A stretch of 64,000 nt of DNA from Nitrospirillum iridis (GTDB taxonomy: Bacteria > Pseudomonadota > Alphaproteobacteria > Azospirillales > Azospirillaceae): positions 186,001 to 250,000 of the forward strand of contig NZ_JACIIZ010000006.1 of assembly GCF_014205765.1 (NCBI RefSeq). The letters are read 5' to 3'. This document shows, piece by piece, positions 46,204 to 53,491 of the stretch. The notes beneath the pieces were generated by a model. That model saw only the letters and a list, made by a program, of their open reading frames with translations, ran no database searches and was not told the origin of the DNA. The position numbers and the translations under genes are program-made. Each line of letters begins with the position of its first letter. Position 1 is the stretch's first letter.

Positions 46204-46463
46204 TCACCACCCCTGCCCCATCTGTTCATGTCCCGCCGTCGCGGGCGTGTGCTTCTCGAGAGGATGATAGGGGCTGCCCCATCCCCCGCTCTTGCCGATT
46301 AACGCATGAAAGCTTGCACGCTGGGAACGGGCCGGCGGGGGCGTCGCCCCTGCGAAAGCGGCCATGCGCGTGCAGGCAAGATCGCGGCCGGCGCCGGCCC
46401 TAAGGTTTTCCCCATGAAGACGCGCCCCATCGGGCCGTCCCGGACTGTCAACCAGGGGGAAGA
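46204..46463. promoter_or_regulatory. Divergent promoter region of the catabolic cluster
   Basis: 260 bases between the two arms. It contains a perfect 14-bp palindrome GGCCGGCGCCGGCC (46386-46399), 65-78 bases before the formamidase start, and similar segments CTTGCACG (46312-46319) and CGTGCAGGCAAG in opposite orientation. The likely regulator is the AraC-type protein at 50.7 kb. Confidence 0.5.
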
Positions 46464-47543
46464 ATGACCGTTCAATTGGATCGCGCCGCCGCGGCGGAAC
46501 GGCATAGGATCCGGCCAACGCTGCACCTGCTGCCGGCCACGCCGCGCACCGTGCACTGGGGCTATTTCAACCCCACCCAGGCGCCAGCCCTGACGGTCAA
46601 GAGCGGCGACATCATCCAGGCCGAGGCCATCACCCACCATGCCGGCGACGCGCCGGACCTGATGATGGATGAGGCGGTGACCCGCATCTTCACGGAAATC
46701 CCCGAGGCCGACCGCAACCCCGGCGTCCACATCATGACCGGCCCCATCCATGTCGAGGGCGCCCAGCCTGGCGACATGCTGGAGGTGCACTACCTGCAAA
46801 TGACGCCCCGCACCCGCTACGGCTCCAACCTGGCGGCCAACTGGGGCCATCTGTTCAAGGAAATGGGCGAGAAGGAGCGGGTGACGATCTATGAGATCGA
46901 CGCCATGAGCCAGCAGGCCCACGCCCTCTATGCCTACGACTTCCCCGGCCGCTACGACGTGCCGGGCAAGATCACCAACTGCCCGGAATGCGACCGGCAG
47001 CCGGCCTTGTCGGGTGTCCGGGTGCCGGTGCGCCCCCACCTGGGCACGGCCGGCGTGGCGCCCGACGTGGCCGGCCGGGTCAGCACCATCCCGCCAGGCC
47101 TGCACGGCGGCAACATCGACAACTGGCGCATCGGCGCCGGGGCCACGATGTACTATCCGGTCCAGGTCGATGGCGCCCTGTTCTCCATCGGCGACCCGCA
47201 CGTCTCGCAGGGCGACGGGGAACTGAGCGGCACCGCCATCGAGGCGTCGCTGAACGTCATGTTCCAAATCTACCTGCGCAAGGACTTCCGCTTCCCGTCG
47301 CCCCTGCTGGAAACGCCGGACTGCTGGATCGTCCACGGCTTCCATGAGGACCTGAACGTCGCCATGCGCAACGCCTCGGTCGACATGCTGAAGCTGTTGA
47401 CCGAGCAGCAGAACCTGAGCCGCGACGACGCCTATTCGCTGATGAGCATCGCCGCCGACTTCGGCGTCACCCAGGTGGTGGACGGCACACAGGGCATCCA
47501 TGTGCGCATCCCCCGCGGCGTCTTCCCGCCGCGCAAGGACTGA
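46464..47543 (+). CDS. Acetamidase/formamidase-family protein
   Basis: A 359-residue amidase of the FmdA/AmdA family. It has VHWGYFNPTQAPALTVKSGDII near the N-terminus, TGPIHVEGAQPGDMLEV, the central STIPPGLHGGNIDNWRI, and SIGDPHVSQGDGELSGTAIE with the conserved His, Asp and Glu residues that form the metal site. The family hydrolyses formamide, acetamide and some N-acyl products. As first gene of the plus arm, with GGGGGAAG before the ATG, it may release formate or another acyl group after ring cleavage. No signal peptide is present, so it is cytosolic. The alternative is a true short-chain amidase unrelated to ring breakdown, but the neighbours argue against that. Confidence 0.88.
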   Translation: MTVQLDRAAAAERHRIRPTLHLLPATPRTVHWGYFNPTQAPALTVKSGDIIQAEAITHHAGDAPDLMMDEAVTRIFTEIPEADRNPGVHIMTGPIHVEGAQPGDMLEVHYLQMTPRTRYGSNLAANWGHLFKEMGEKERVTIYEIDAMSQQAHALYAYDFPGRYDVPGKITNCPECDRQPALSGVRVPVRPHLGTAGVAPDVAGRVSTIPPGLHGGNIDNWRIGAGATMYYPVQVDGALFSIGDPHVSQGDGELSGTAIEASLNVMFQIYLRKDFRFPSPLLETPDCWIVHGFHEDLNVAMRNASVDMLKLLTEQQNLSRDDAYSLMSIAADFGVTQVVDGTQGIHVRIPRGVFPPRKD

Positions 47544-47580
47544 CACGGCAACAAGCAGACAAACGAGGGGCCGGGGCGGC

Positions 47581-47602
47581 CCCCGGGCAGCAGAGCCCGG
47601 GG
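47581..47602 (+). promoter_or_regulatory. Intergenic GC-rich hairpin
   Basis: CCCCGGGC and GCCCGGGG form an 8-bp stem with a 6-base loop, 38 bases behind the formamidase stop and 44 before the Rieske start. There is no T-run. It could stabilise mRNA ends or tune expression between the two genes. Confidence 0.35.
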
Positions 47603-47645
47603 CGGCCCGCATGGGGCCCAGGGGCATGGCGTGGGGGTTCAAACG

Positions 47646-48848
47646 ATGAAGCACTCTTTCCTGAATGACGGTTTTTTCAACGGCCTGGACAGTTCGGCCC
47701 TGGGCGTGGAGGCGGCCGAAACCCTGCCGCCGCTGTGCTACACCGACCGCGACTTCTATGAGTTCGAGAAAGAGGCGCTGTTCAATCACGAATGGCTGTG
47801 CGTCGGCCGCGAATCCTGGGTGAAGGAGGCGGGCGACTACTTCACCACCAGCATCATCGACGAACCCATCGTGGTGGCCCGTGGCCGGGATGGCGCCATC
47901 CGCGCCATGTCCAGCGTCTGCCAGCACCGGGCCATGCTGGTGGCGGAGGGCCAGGGCAACACCCGCGCCTTCCTGTGCCCCTATCACCACTGGTCCTATG
48001 GCCTGGACGGGCAACTGATCGGCGCGCCGGCCATGGAGAAGACCTGTAATTTCGACAAGAAGGACATCAAGCTTCCCCAGTTCAAGGTGGAGATCTGGCA
48101 CGGCTTCATCTTCGTGAACTTCGATCTGGACGCCGCCCCCCTGGCCCCGCGCCTGGCGGCGCTGGAGGGGGTGATGGCCCCCTATGCCATGGCCGGCCTG
48201 AACGGCCCGGCGCCGGACCGGGACATCAAGTTCCCCTGGAACTGGAAGGTGATGTTCGAGAACAACAACGACGGCTACCACGCCAACCGCCTGCACGGCG
48301 GCGCCCTGCACGATTTCGTGCCGTCGCGCCTGGCGGCCTTCCCGGACGATCTGCCGGCGGACACGGCCGGCTACTACCGCACCAACGGCACCCTGCACGC
48401 CGACGCCAGCTTCAACCCCACGCAGAAGGCCATCCTGCCCATCTTCCCGGCGCTGGGCGAGGTGGAGCGCAACCGCATGCTGTTCGTAAACGTGCCGCCC
48501 ACCCTGTCCCTGGTCATCACCAGCGACATGGTGATCTATCTGATCCTGCGGGCGGACGGGGCGGAGACGCACCTGATGGACCAGGGTTACCTGGTGGCGC
48601 CGGGCGCCCTGGAGGACCCGCTGTTCGACGACAAGCTGGCCATGAACAAGCACTCGACATCCGCCATCATCGCCCAGGATCTGCATGTGGATGAGATGGT
48701 GCAGGTCGGCCTGCGCTCCCGCCATGCCATCCGCGGCCGCTATTCCTGGCAGGAACAGGCGCAGCGCGAATTCAACGGCTGGCTGGTGCGCCGCTACAAG
48801 GATACCTGGGACCGCGTGAAGCCGCCGCCCGGCGTTGGAGGGAATTGA
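47646..48848 (+). CDS. Rieske non-heme iron oxygenase, alpha subunit
   Basis: A 400-residue oxygenase. The Rieske cluster ligands are C92-x-H94 and C111-x2-H114 (CQH and CPYH). The mononuclear iron site is NNDGYHANRLH (D209, H212, H217), with the third carboxylate expected in the QDLHVDEMVQ region. No beta subunit gene follows, so it is probably an alpha-only oligomer like phthalate-dioxygenase or demethylase types. It would take electrons from the PDR/VanB-type reductase two genes downstream. Activity may be ring dihydroxylation, monohydroxylation or O/N-demethylation. The ATG at 47646 is preceded by GGGGG; an in-frame GTG 15 bases upstream is less likely. Confidence 0.9.
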   Translation: MKHSFLNDGFFNGLDSSALGVEAAETLPPLCYTDRDFYEFEKEALFNHEWLCVGRESWVKEAGDYFTTSIIDEPIVVARGRDGAIRAMSSVCQHRAMLVAEGQGNTRAFLCPYHHWSYGLDGQLIGAPAMEKTCNFDKKDIKLPQFKVEIWHGFIFVNFDLDAAPLAPRLAALEGVMAPYAMAGLNGPAPDRDIKFPWNWKVMFENNNDGYHANRLHGGALHDFVPSRLAAFPDDLPADTAGYYRTNGTLHADASFNPTQKAILPIFPALGEVERNRMLFVNVPPTLSLVITSDMVIYLILRADGAETHLMDQGYLVAPGALEDPLFDDKLAMNKHSTSAIIAQDLHVDEMVQVGLRSRHAIRGRYSWQEQAQREFNGWLVRRYKDTWDRVKPPPGVGGN

Positions 48849-48850
48849 TA

Positions 48851-49639
48851 ATGACCAACCGCCTGCCCACCATCTTCTTCGGCCATGGCAGCCCCATGAA
48901 CGCCCTGGAGGACAACATCTGCACCCGGGAATGGGCGCGCCTGGGGACCAAGCTGGGGGCGCCTGAGGCCATCCTGGTCATCTCCGCCCACTGGTACACC
49001 AGGGGCACGGCGGTGACGGCCATGGAACGGCCGCCCACCATCCACGACTTCGGCGCCTTCCCCCAGGCCCTGTTCGACGTGCGCTATCCGGCACCCGGCA
49101 GCCCGGCACTGGCGAAGCGGGTGGCGGAGGTGCTGGCCCCCCTGCCGGTGATCCAGGACCAGAAATGGGGCCTGGACCACGGCACCTGGTCGGTGCTGGT
49201 CAAGGCCTTTCCCAAGGCAGACGTCCCGGTGGTGCAGCTGAGCATGGACGGGACCCAGCCGGCCGCCCACCATTTCGAGGTGGGGCGGCGGCTCGCGGCC
49301 TTGCGCGATGAGGGCGTGCTGATCGTGGGCACGGGCAATGTGGTCCACAATCTGGGCCGCATGAACTGGGACCCCAGCACGCCGCCCTATCCCTGGGCCG
49401 CGCGCTTCAACGACCTGGTGAAGCACTGCATCACCACCGACACGCCCCAGCCGCTGATCGATTTCCAGAAGGCGGGGCCGGACGCGGCGGCCAGCATCCC
49501 CTCGCCCGACCACTACCTGCCGCTGCTGTACGTGCTGGGCACCCGCCAGCCGGGCGATGCCGTCACCCTGGTCAATGACCGGGTGGAACATGGCTCGCTC
49601 AGCATGCTGACCGTGGCCTTCGGCGACTTGGCCGCCTGA
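48851..49639 (+). CDS. DODA/LigB-type extradiol dioxygenase (YgiD-like)
   Basis: A 262-residue class III extradiol ring-cleavage enzyme. It has the N-terminal TIFFGHGSPMNALEDN, VISAHWYTRG, KWGLDHGTWSVLVKAFP, the GTGNVVHNLGRM block and VEHGSLSML at the end. The His residues in these motifs are the usual metal ligands and acid/base. YgiD proteins cleave DOPA between C4 and C5 and accept other catechols. Here, two bases behind the Rieske gene and before its reductase, it probably opens the catechol or amino-phenol-like ring made by the cluster. The start is the ATG at 48851 with GGAGGG about 7 bases upstream. Confidence 0.9.
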   Translation: MTNRLPTIFFGHGSPMNALEDNICTREWARLGTKLGAPEAILVISAHWYTRGTAVTAMERPPTIHDFGAFPQALFDVRYPAPGSPALAKRVAEVLAPLPVIQDQKWGLDHGTWSVLVKAFPKADVPVVQLSMDGTQPAAHHFEVGRRLAALRDEGVLIVGTGNVVHNLGRMNWDPSTPPYPWAARFNDLVKHCITTDTPQPLIDFQKAGPDAAASIPSPDHYLPLLYVLGTRQPGDAVTLVNDRVEHGSLSMLTVAFGDLAA

Positions 49640-49654
49640 GGAGGAGCCTAGAGC

Positions 49655-50617
49655 ATGACCGGCGCCGATGACTGGTTCCCCGTGCGCGTCGCCGCCAAGG
49701 TGCGGGACGGCGGGGACGTCTTCCTGTTCGACCTGGCCGATCCGGCGGGCGGCCCCCTGCCCACCTTCCAGCCCGGGGCCCACATCGACGTGGCGGTGGG
49801 GAGCCTGACCCGTCAATACTCCCTCTACGGCGCGCCGACCGAAACCGGCCGCTACAGCATCGCCGTGCAGCGGGAATCCCAAGGCCGGGGCGGGTCCAAG
49901 GCGCTCTGCGACGGCCTGGGGGTGGGCGACACGCTGCGTATCCGCCGCCCCCGCGCCCTGTTCACCCTGGCGGACGGGGCGGCAGCGCATGTCATGATCG
50001 CCGGCGGCATCGGCATCACGCCGCTGCTGTCCATGGCGGCGCACCTGGGGAACCGTGGCGGCGTCACCTTGCACTATCTGGTGCGCAGCCGCGACCGCAC
50101 CGCCCTGCTGGACGCGGCATCCCAGGCCGTGGGGCAAGAGAACCTGCACCTGCACGTGACCGCCGAGACGGGGCGTCCGGATCTGGGCGCCCTGATCGGC
50201 GCGCCGGCGCCCGACCGCCACCTCTATCTCTGCGGCCCCGCCGCCCTGCTGGATGCGGCGACGTCCACGGCGCTGGGACTGGGCTGGGCCGCCAGCCATG
50301 TCCACCTGGAACGCTTCGCCGCCGAACCGATGGCCGAGGCCGGCGCCAACCGGCCCTTCCTGCTGCGCCTGCGCTCCACCGGCGCCGTCATCCCGGTGAT
50401 GGCCGACCAGACGGCGGCCGACGCCCTGGCCGCCGCCAAGGTGGAGCTGCCCATTTCCTGCGCCGAGGGCGTGTGCGGCGCCTGCATCACCGGTGTGCTG
50501 GACGGCACGCCGGAGCATCGCGACTGCGTCCTGACGGATGCCGAGCATGCCGGCAACCGACTGTTCACCCCCTGCTGTTCGCGGGCGGTCAGCGAGATGC
50601 TGGTGCTGGATTTATAG
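49655..50617 (+). CDS. PDR/VanB-type oxidoreductase (FMN, NADH, 2Fe-2S)
   Basis: A 320-residue electron-transfer protein. Domains in order are: the FMN-binding barrel with RQYSLYG (about residue 50), the NAD(P)H domain with MIAGGIGITPLLSMAAHL and YLCGPAALLD, and a C-terminal plant-type ferredoxin with CAEGVCGACITG and a distant CCSRAV Cys. This is the phthalate dioxygenase reductase layout and matches the Rieske oxygenase of the same operon. It passes two electrons from NADH to the Rieske centre one at a time. GGAGGAG precedes the ATG, and the gene lies 15 bases behind the extradiol dioxygenase. It closes the plus arm before a strong bidirectional terminator. Confidence 0.92.
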   Translation: MTGADDWFPVRVAAKVRDGGDVFLFDLADPAGGPLPTFQPGAHIDVAVGSLTRQYSLYGAPTETGRYSIAVQRESQGRGGSKALCDGLGVGDTLRIRRPRALFTLADGAAAHVMIAGGIGITPLLSMAAHLGNRGGVTLHYLVRSRDRTALLDAASQAVGQENLHLHVTAETGRPDLGALIGAPAPDRHLYLCGPAALLDAATSTALGLGWAASHVHLERFAAEPMAEAGANRPFLLRLRSTGAVIPVMADQTAADALAAAKVELPISCAEGVCGACITGVLDGTPEHRDCVLTDAEHAGNRLFTPCCSRAVSEMLVLDL

Positions 50618-50654
50618 GCGCCTGCCCCCACCCGCGATTTTCCGGTCCTTACAG

Positions 50655-50687
50655 AAAAGCCGCCCCGGTCCCCCGGGGCGGCTTTTT
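50655..50687. terminator. Bidirectional terminator
   Basis: AAAAGCCGCCCC and GGGGCGGCTTTT form a 12-bp stem with an 8-base loop, with A- and T-runs on both sides. It separates the plus arm from the convergent AraC-type regulator gene. Confidence 0.92.
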
Positions 50688-50699
50688 CGCGTCTGGATC

Positions 50700-51731
50700 C
50701 TATTCCGCGAACTGGCGGGTGGCGGCGACAGCTTCCGCCGTCACGCCGGGCGGCACCAGGAAATCGCCGTTGTCATTGTCCGCCAGGCCGGCGGATTGGC
50801 GGTAAGCGCGGGGCGTGGTGCCGTAGCGGTCACGGAAGGCGCGGCTGAAATGTGCCGCCTCGTTGAAGCCCCAGCGGAAGCAGATCTGGGAAATGCCCAG
50901 ATGGGCGAAGGTGGGGTTGATCAGATCGTGGCGGCAACGTTCCAGCCGGCGGTTGCGGACATAGCCGCTGAAGGTCTGGTCGACCTCCTTGAACAGCTTC
51001 TGCAGATAGCGGGCGGAGCCGCCATATTCGTTGGCCACATCCTCCAGCGTCAGGTCGGGATCGCAGAGCCGCGTCTCGATGATCTGGCAGATGCGCTGCA
51101 GGGCCATGGAGCGGATGCCGGCGGCGCCGCGCGCCGTCTGCACATGCGGATTGTCGGCCAGCGCCGTCATCAGGAATTCCGACAGCGCCATGTCGATGGG
51201 CCGCAGCGGCCCCTCCTCGGTTAGGGTGCCGAATGTTTCTGCCAAAGCCTTGAGCATTCCCGCAAGCACGTGCCCAATTCCTGACCGCCCCGGCAAATGC
51301 AGAACACCAAAGGACAGCGGCGTTATCAATCTTGGGTTGACCGCAGACTTGGGAATTAAAGCGTAAAGCACCTGGAATTTGGTGCTGAAAGACAGCGAGG
51401 CGGGAATTCCCGTCTGGCCATAGATGATATCCTGCGGCGCCAACTCCAGCTTGCCGCCGGGATGGGTCAAGGTGGCGCCGCCTTCGATCAAGACGATCAG
51501 CCACACCGCGTCCACCTTCTTCATCAACCGGCCGGATATTTCCTGCGGTGAGGAAGTGATACGGGCGAATTCGATGCCCAAAGGCGACTTCAGGCACGAT
51601 AATTTGGCGAAGAAATCTTCATCTTCCGGCAGATGGTCCAGCGGAAGCTTCAGCTTCTCCAGCGCGTCGCGCCATACGTCCCGACGTTGTTCGACGGGGA
51701 ACTGATCGGTGATCAAGTGCCATGCGGTCAT
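50700..51731 (-). CDS. AraC-family regulator (FeaR-like)
   Basis: A 343-residue activator. The C-terminal 100 residues hold the double HTH: LTLEDVANEYGGSARYLQKLFKEVDQTFSGYVRNRRLERCRHDL, then ISQICFRWGFNEAAHFSRAFRDRYGTTPRAYR. The N-terminal part (residues about 30-200) looks like the AraC_binding_2 sensor found in FeaR, a regulator of aromatic amine breakdown. A roughly 25-residue tail follows the HTH. It lies convergent to the plus arm and is the only regulator of region 3, so it probably activates one or both arms in response to the substrate or an intermediate. Its own promoter would lie in the 130-base gap before the T2SS end. Confidence 0.9.
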   Translation of the reverse strand: MTAWHLITDQFPVEQRRDVWRDALEKLKLPLDHLPEDEDFFAKLSCLKSPLGIEFARITSSPQEISGRLMKKVDAVWLIVLIEGGATLTHPGGKLELAPQDIIYGQTGIPASLSFSTKFQVLYALIPKSAVNPRLITPLSFGVLHLPGRSGIGHVLAGMLKALAETFGTLTEEGPLRPIDMALSEFLMTALADNPHVQTARGAAGIRSMALQRICQIIETRLCDPDLTLEDVANEYGGSARYLQKLFKEVDQTFSGYVRNRRLERCRHDLINPTFAHLGISQICFRWGFNEAAHFSRAFRDRYGTTPRAYRQSAGLADNDNGDFLVPPGVTAEAVAATRQFAE

Positions 51732-51829
51732 CGGAACCCTCGCGCCCCCGTGTTTGTCAGGCGACAGGCCGCCCCTGTTCGGCGGCCGCGACTACCGGAA
51801 TAAGCGCAAACTCCGTACCATTAAGAATC

Positions 51830-51858
51830 AAAATCATTTACCCGCCAGGACTTGGCGG
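51830..51858 (-). terminator. Terminator at the end of the T2SS operon
   Basis: CCGCCA and TGGCGG form a short 6-bp stem with a 5-base loop, 3 bases behind the prepilin peptidase stop. On the minus strand it is followed by AAATGATTTTG, a loose T-rich tail. Confidence 0.55.
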
Positions 51859-51860
51859 CC

Positions 51861-52634
51861 TCACAGGCTGAAGCAGGCCAAGGCGTAAAGGGCCAGCGCG
51901 ATCGCGGGGCCGAACGGCATCTCAGCCGGGTCCCCCTCATCGGCGCGATTTCGTCGCACCAATCCCCACAGCGGATAGGCGGCCAACCCCAGGCCGGCCG
52001 ACAGCAGCACCAGCCAGGGCATGCCCTGCACCCCGATCCACCACCCCGCCGCCGCGAACAGCTTCACGTCGCCCAGGCCCAAGGCCGCCCGATGCAGGCG
52101 GCGGCTGAGCGCCCAGCGCACCACCAGCAGCATCCCAGCGACCAGCAGGGCCGCCACCAGCCCCTGGAGGGGCGGCACCGTCCAGCCGGCCAGGCTGCAC
52201 CCCAGGCCCAGGACGGCCGCGCCCAGGGTCAGGCCGTCAGGCAGGTAACGGTGGCGCAGGTCGACGACAGCGCTGGCCAGCAACAGCGTCGCCAGCAGGA
52301 ACAGGGCCGCCGTTTCCGGCACCCAGTCCAGCCGCGCCACCGCCGCCATGAAGGCCAGGGCGGCCAGCGCCTCCCCCGCCGGATAGGCGGCCGAAATGCG
52401 GGCGCCGCAGCAGCGCGCCCGTCCGCCCAGCACTAGCCAGGAAAACACCGGCACCATGGTCAGCGGGGCCAGCGGCGTGCCGCAGGCGGGGCAGCGGGAG
52501 CGGTCGAGCGCCCAGGGCACCCCACGGGGCAGGCGCCACGCCAACGCCATGGCGAAACTGCCGGCCACCAGGCCCAGCAGGGCCGCCGCCATCAGCGAGA
52601 TCCCCATCCACAGGCTGTCGCCCCGCATATCCAT
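51861..52634 (-). CDS. gspO: Prepilin peptidase / N-methyltransferase, GspO
   Basis: A 257-residue inner-membrane aspartyl protease. The four-Cys zinc site is seen as CPACG and RCCGA near the N-terminus. The two catalytic aspartates lie in VVDLRHRYLPD and GLGDVKLF. Eight hydrophobic segments fit the family. It cuts the short leaders of the pseudopilins GspG-K at the Gly-Phe site and methylates the new N-terminus. The start at ATG 52634 overlaps the GspK stop by 3 bases. It is the last gene of the operon. No separate type IV pilus genes are nearby, so its substrates are probably those of this operon. Confidence 0.92.
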   Translation of the reverse strand: MDMRGDSLWMGISLMAAALLGLVAGSFAMALAWRLPRGVPWALDRSRCPACGTPLAPLTMVPVFSWLVLGGRARCCGARISAAYPAGEALAALAFMAAVARLDWVPETAALFLLATLLLASAVVDLRHRYLPDGLTLGAAVLGLGCSLAGWTVPPLQGLVAALLVAGMLLVVRWALSRRLHRAALGLGDVKLFAAAGWWIGVQGMPWLVLLSAGLGLAAYPLWGLVRRNRADEGDPAEMPFGPAIALALYALACFSL

Positions 52635-53491
52635 CAACCCGCCTCTCCAGCCGTCACCGTGCAGGCATCCCGCCCCGCCAGAACCGGCCGCTGCCATTCC
52701 AGGGGCAGCCAAGGTGTCTCCACCCCACTGCCGGCCCCCGCCGCCTGCCGCCCCACGCCGCGATAGAGCAGGACGCTGCGCCGCACCTGGCTGCGCCCCT
52801 CCTCCGCCACCACCACCCGTAGCATGCCGCCGGCCACCAGGCCCAGGGGACCGTTCCCGCCTTCCGCCGTTGGCCCGGCTCCCGGCCGGCGAGTCAGGGG
52901 CGCCAAGCCCCGGAAGGGACCGCGGGCGTAGACGGTGCCCCAGCGGCGCAGGCAGGCGGCGATGTCTGGGTCCAAGCCGGGGATGACATCCAGATCCTCC
53001 AGCGACCACAGGGCGCGCAGGGGGTCGATGACAAGGTCCAGGCCGTTGGCGCCCGGCGGGTCCATGCCGCGCCACGACGCGATGGCGTCGGCCGCCTTCA
53101 CCGACTGGCTTTCGGCAAAGCCCAGGGCATGGATGGCCTGGGTCAAGGCCTTGCGCGACAAGCCGTTCAGGTCGATGCGGCCACTTTCGGGCAGCGCGGT
53201 GACGGTCACCGCCTGGCCGTCCATCACCAGGCGGCGGGGCGGCGGCAGGTCCGTCCCCCCCTCCTCAAGCAAGGCGTCCAGGGCCACCCAGGTGGCGGCG
53301 GCGGCCCGTTGGTCCTGGCCGGCGGCGACGGAGGCGACGCGCGCCAGCCTGCGGGCGGTCAGGCCGTTGCCCATGACAACCAGTCCCACCGCCGTGGCCA
53401 TGGCCAACAGGAACAACACCAGCAGCAGGGCATAGCCCTCCCGGCCCCGCCGCTGGGGGCCGGACAGACCGCCGGTGGACGCCCGCCTCAT
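52634..53491 (-). CDS. gspK: Type II secretion minor pseudopilin GspK
   Basis: A 285-residue pseudopilin. The leader ends in GREGYALLLVLFLLAMATAVGLVV, with cleavage expected after the Gly before Tyr, a variant of the usual G-F. The large insertion typical of GspK contains SGRIDLNGLSRKALTQAI and DLDVIPGLDPDIAACLRRW, the helix-hairpin-like region that caps the pseudopilus tip. In most T2SS operons K sits between J and L; here it follows the secretin. It overlaps gspD by 4 bases (ATGA) and is coupled to the peptidase gene. Confidence 0.88.
   Translation of the reverse strand: MRRASTGGLSGPQRRGREGYALLLVLFLLAMATAVGLVVMGNGLTARRLARVASVAAGQDQRAAAATWVALDALLEEGGTDLPPPRRLVMDGQAVTVTALPESGRIDLNGLSRKALTQAIHALGFAESQSVKAADAIASWRGMDPPGANGLDLVIDPLRALWSLEDLDVIPGLDPDIAACLRRWGTVYARGPFRGLAPLTRRPGAGPTAEGGNGPLGLVAGGMLRVVVAEEGRSQVRRSVLLYRGVGRQAAGAGSGVETPWLPLEWQRPVLAGRDACTVTAGEAG

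Noticed and set aside
46299-48725. Minus-strand open frame of about 808 codons opposite the formamidase and Rieske genes
   Set aside because: Both plus-strand genes carry full catalytic motifs. The antisense product is low-complexity Gly/Val/His/Gln sequence.
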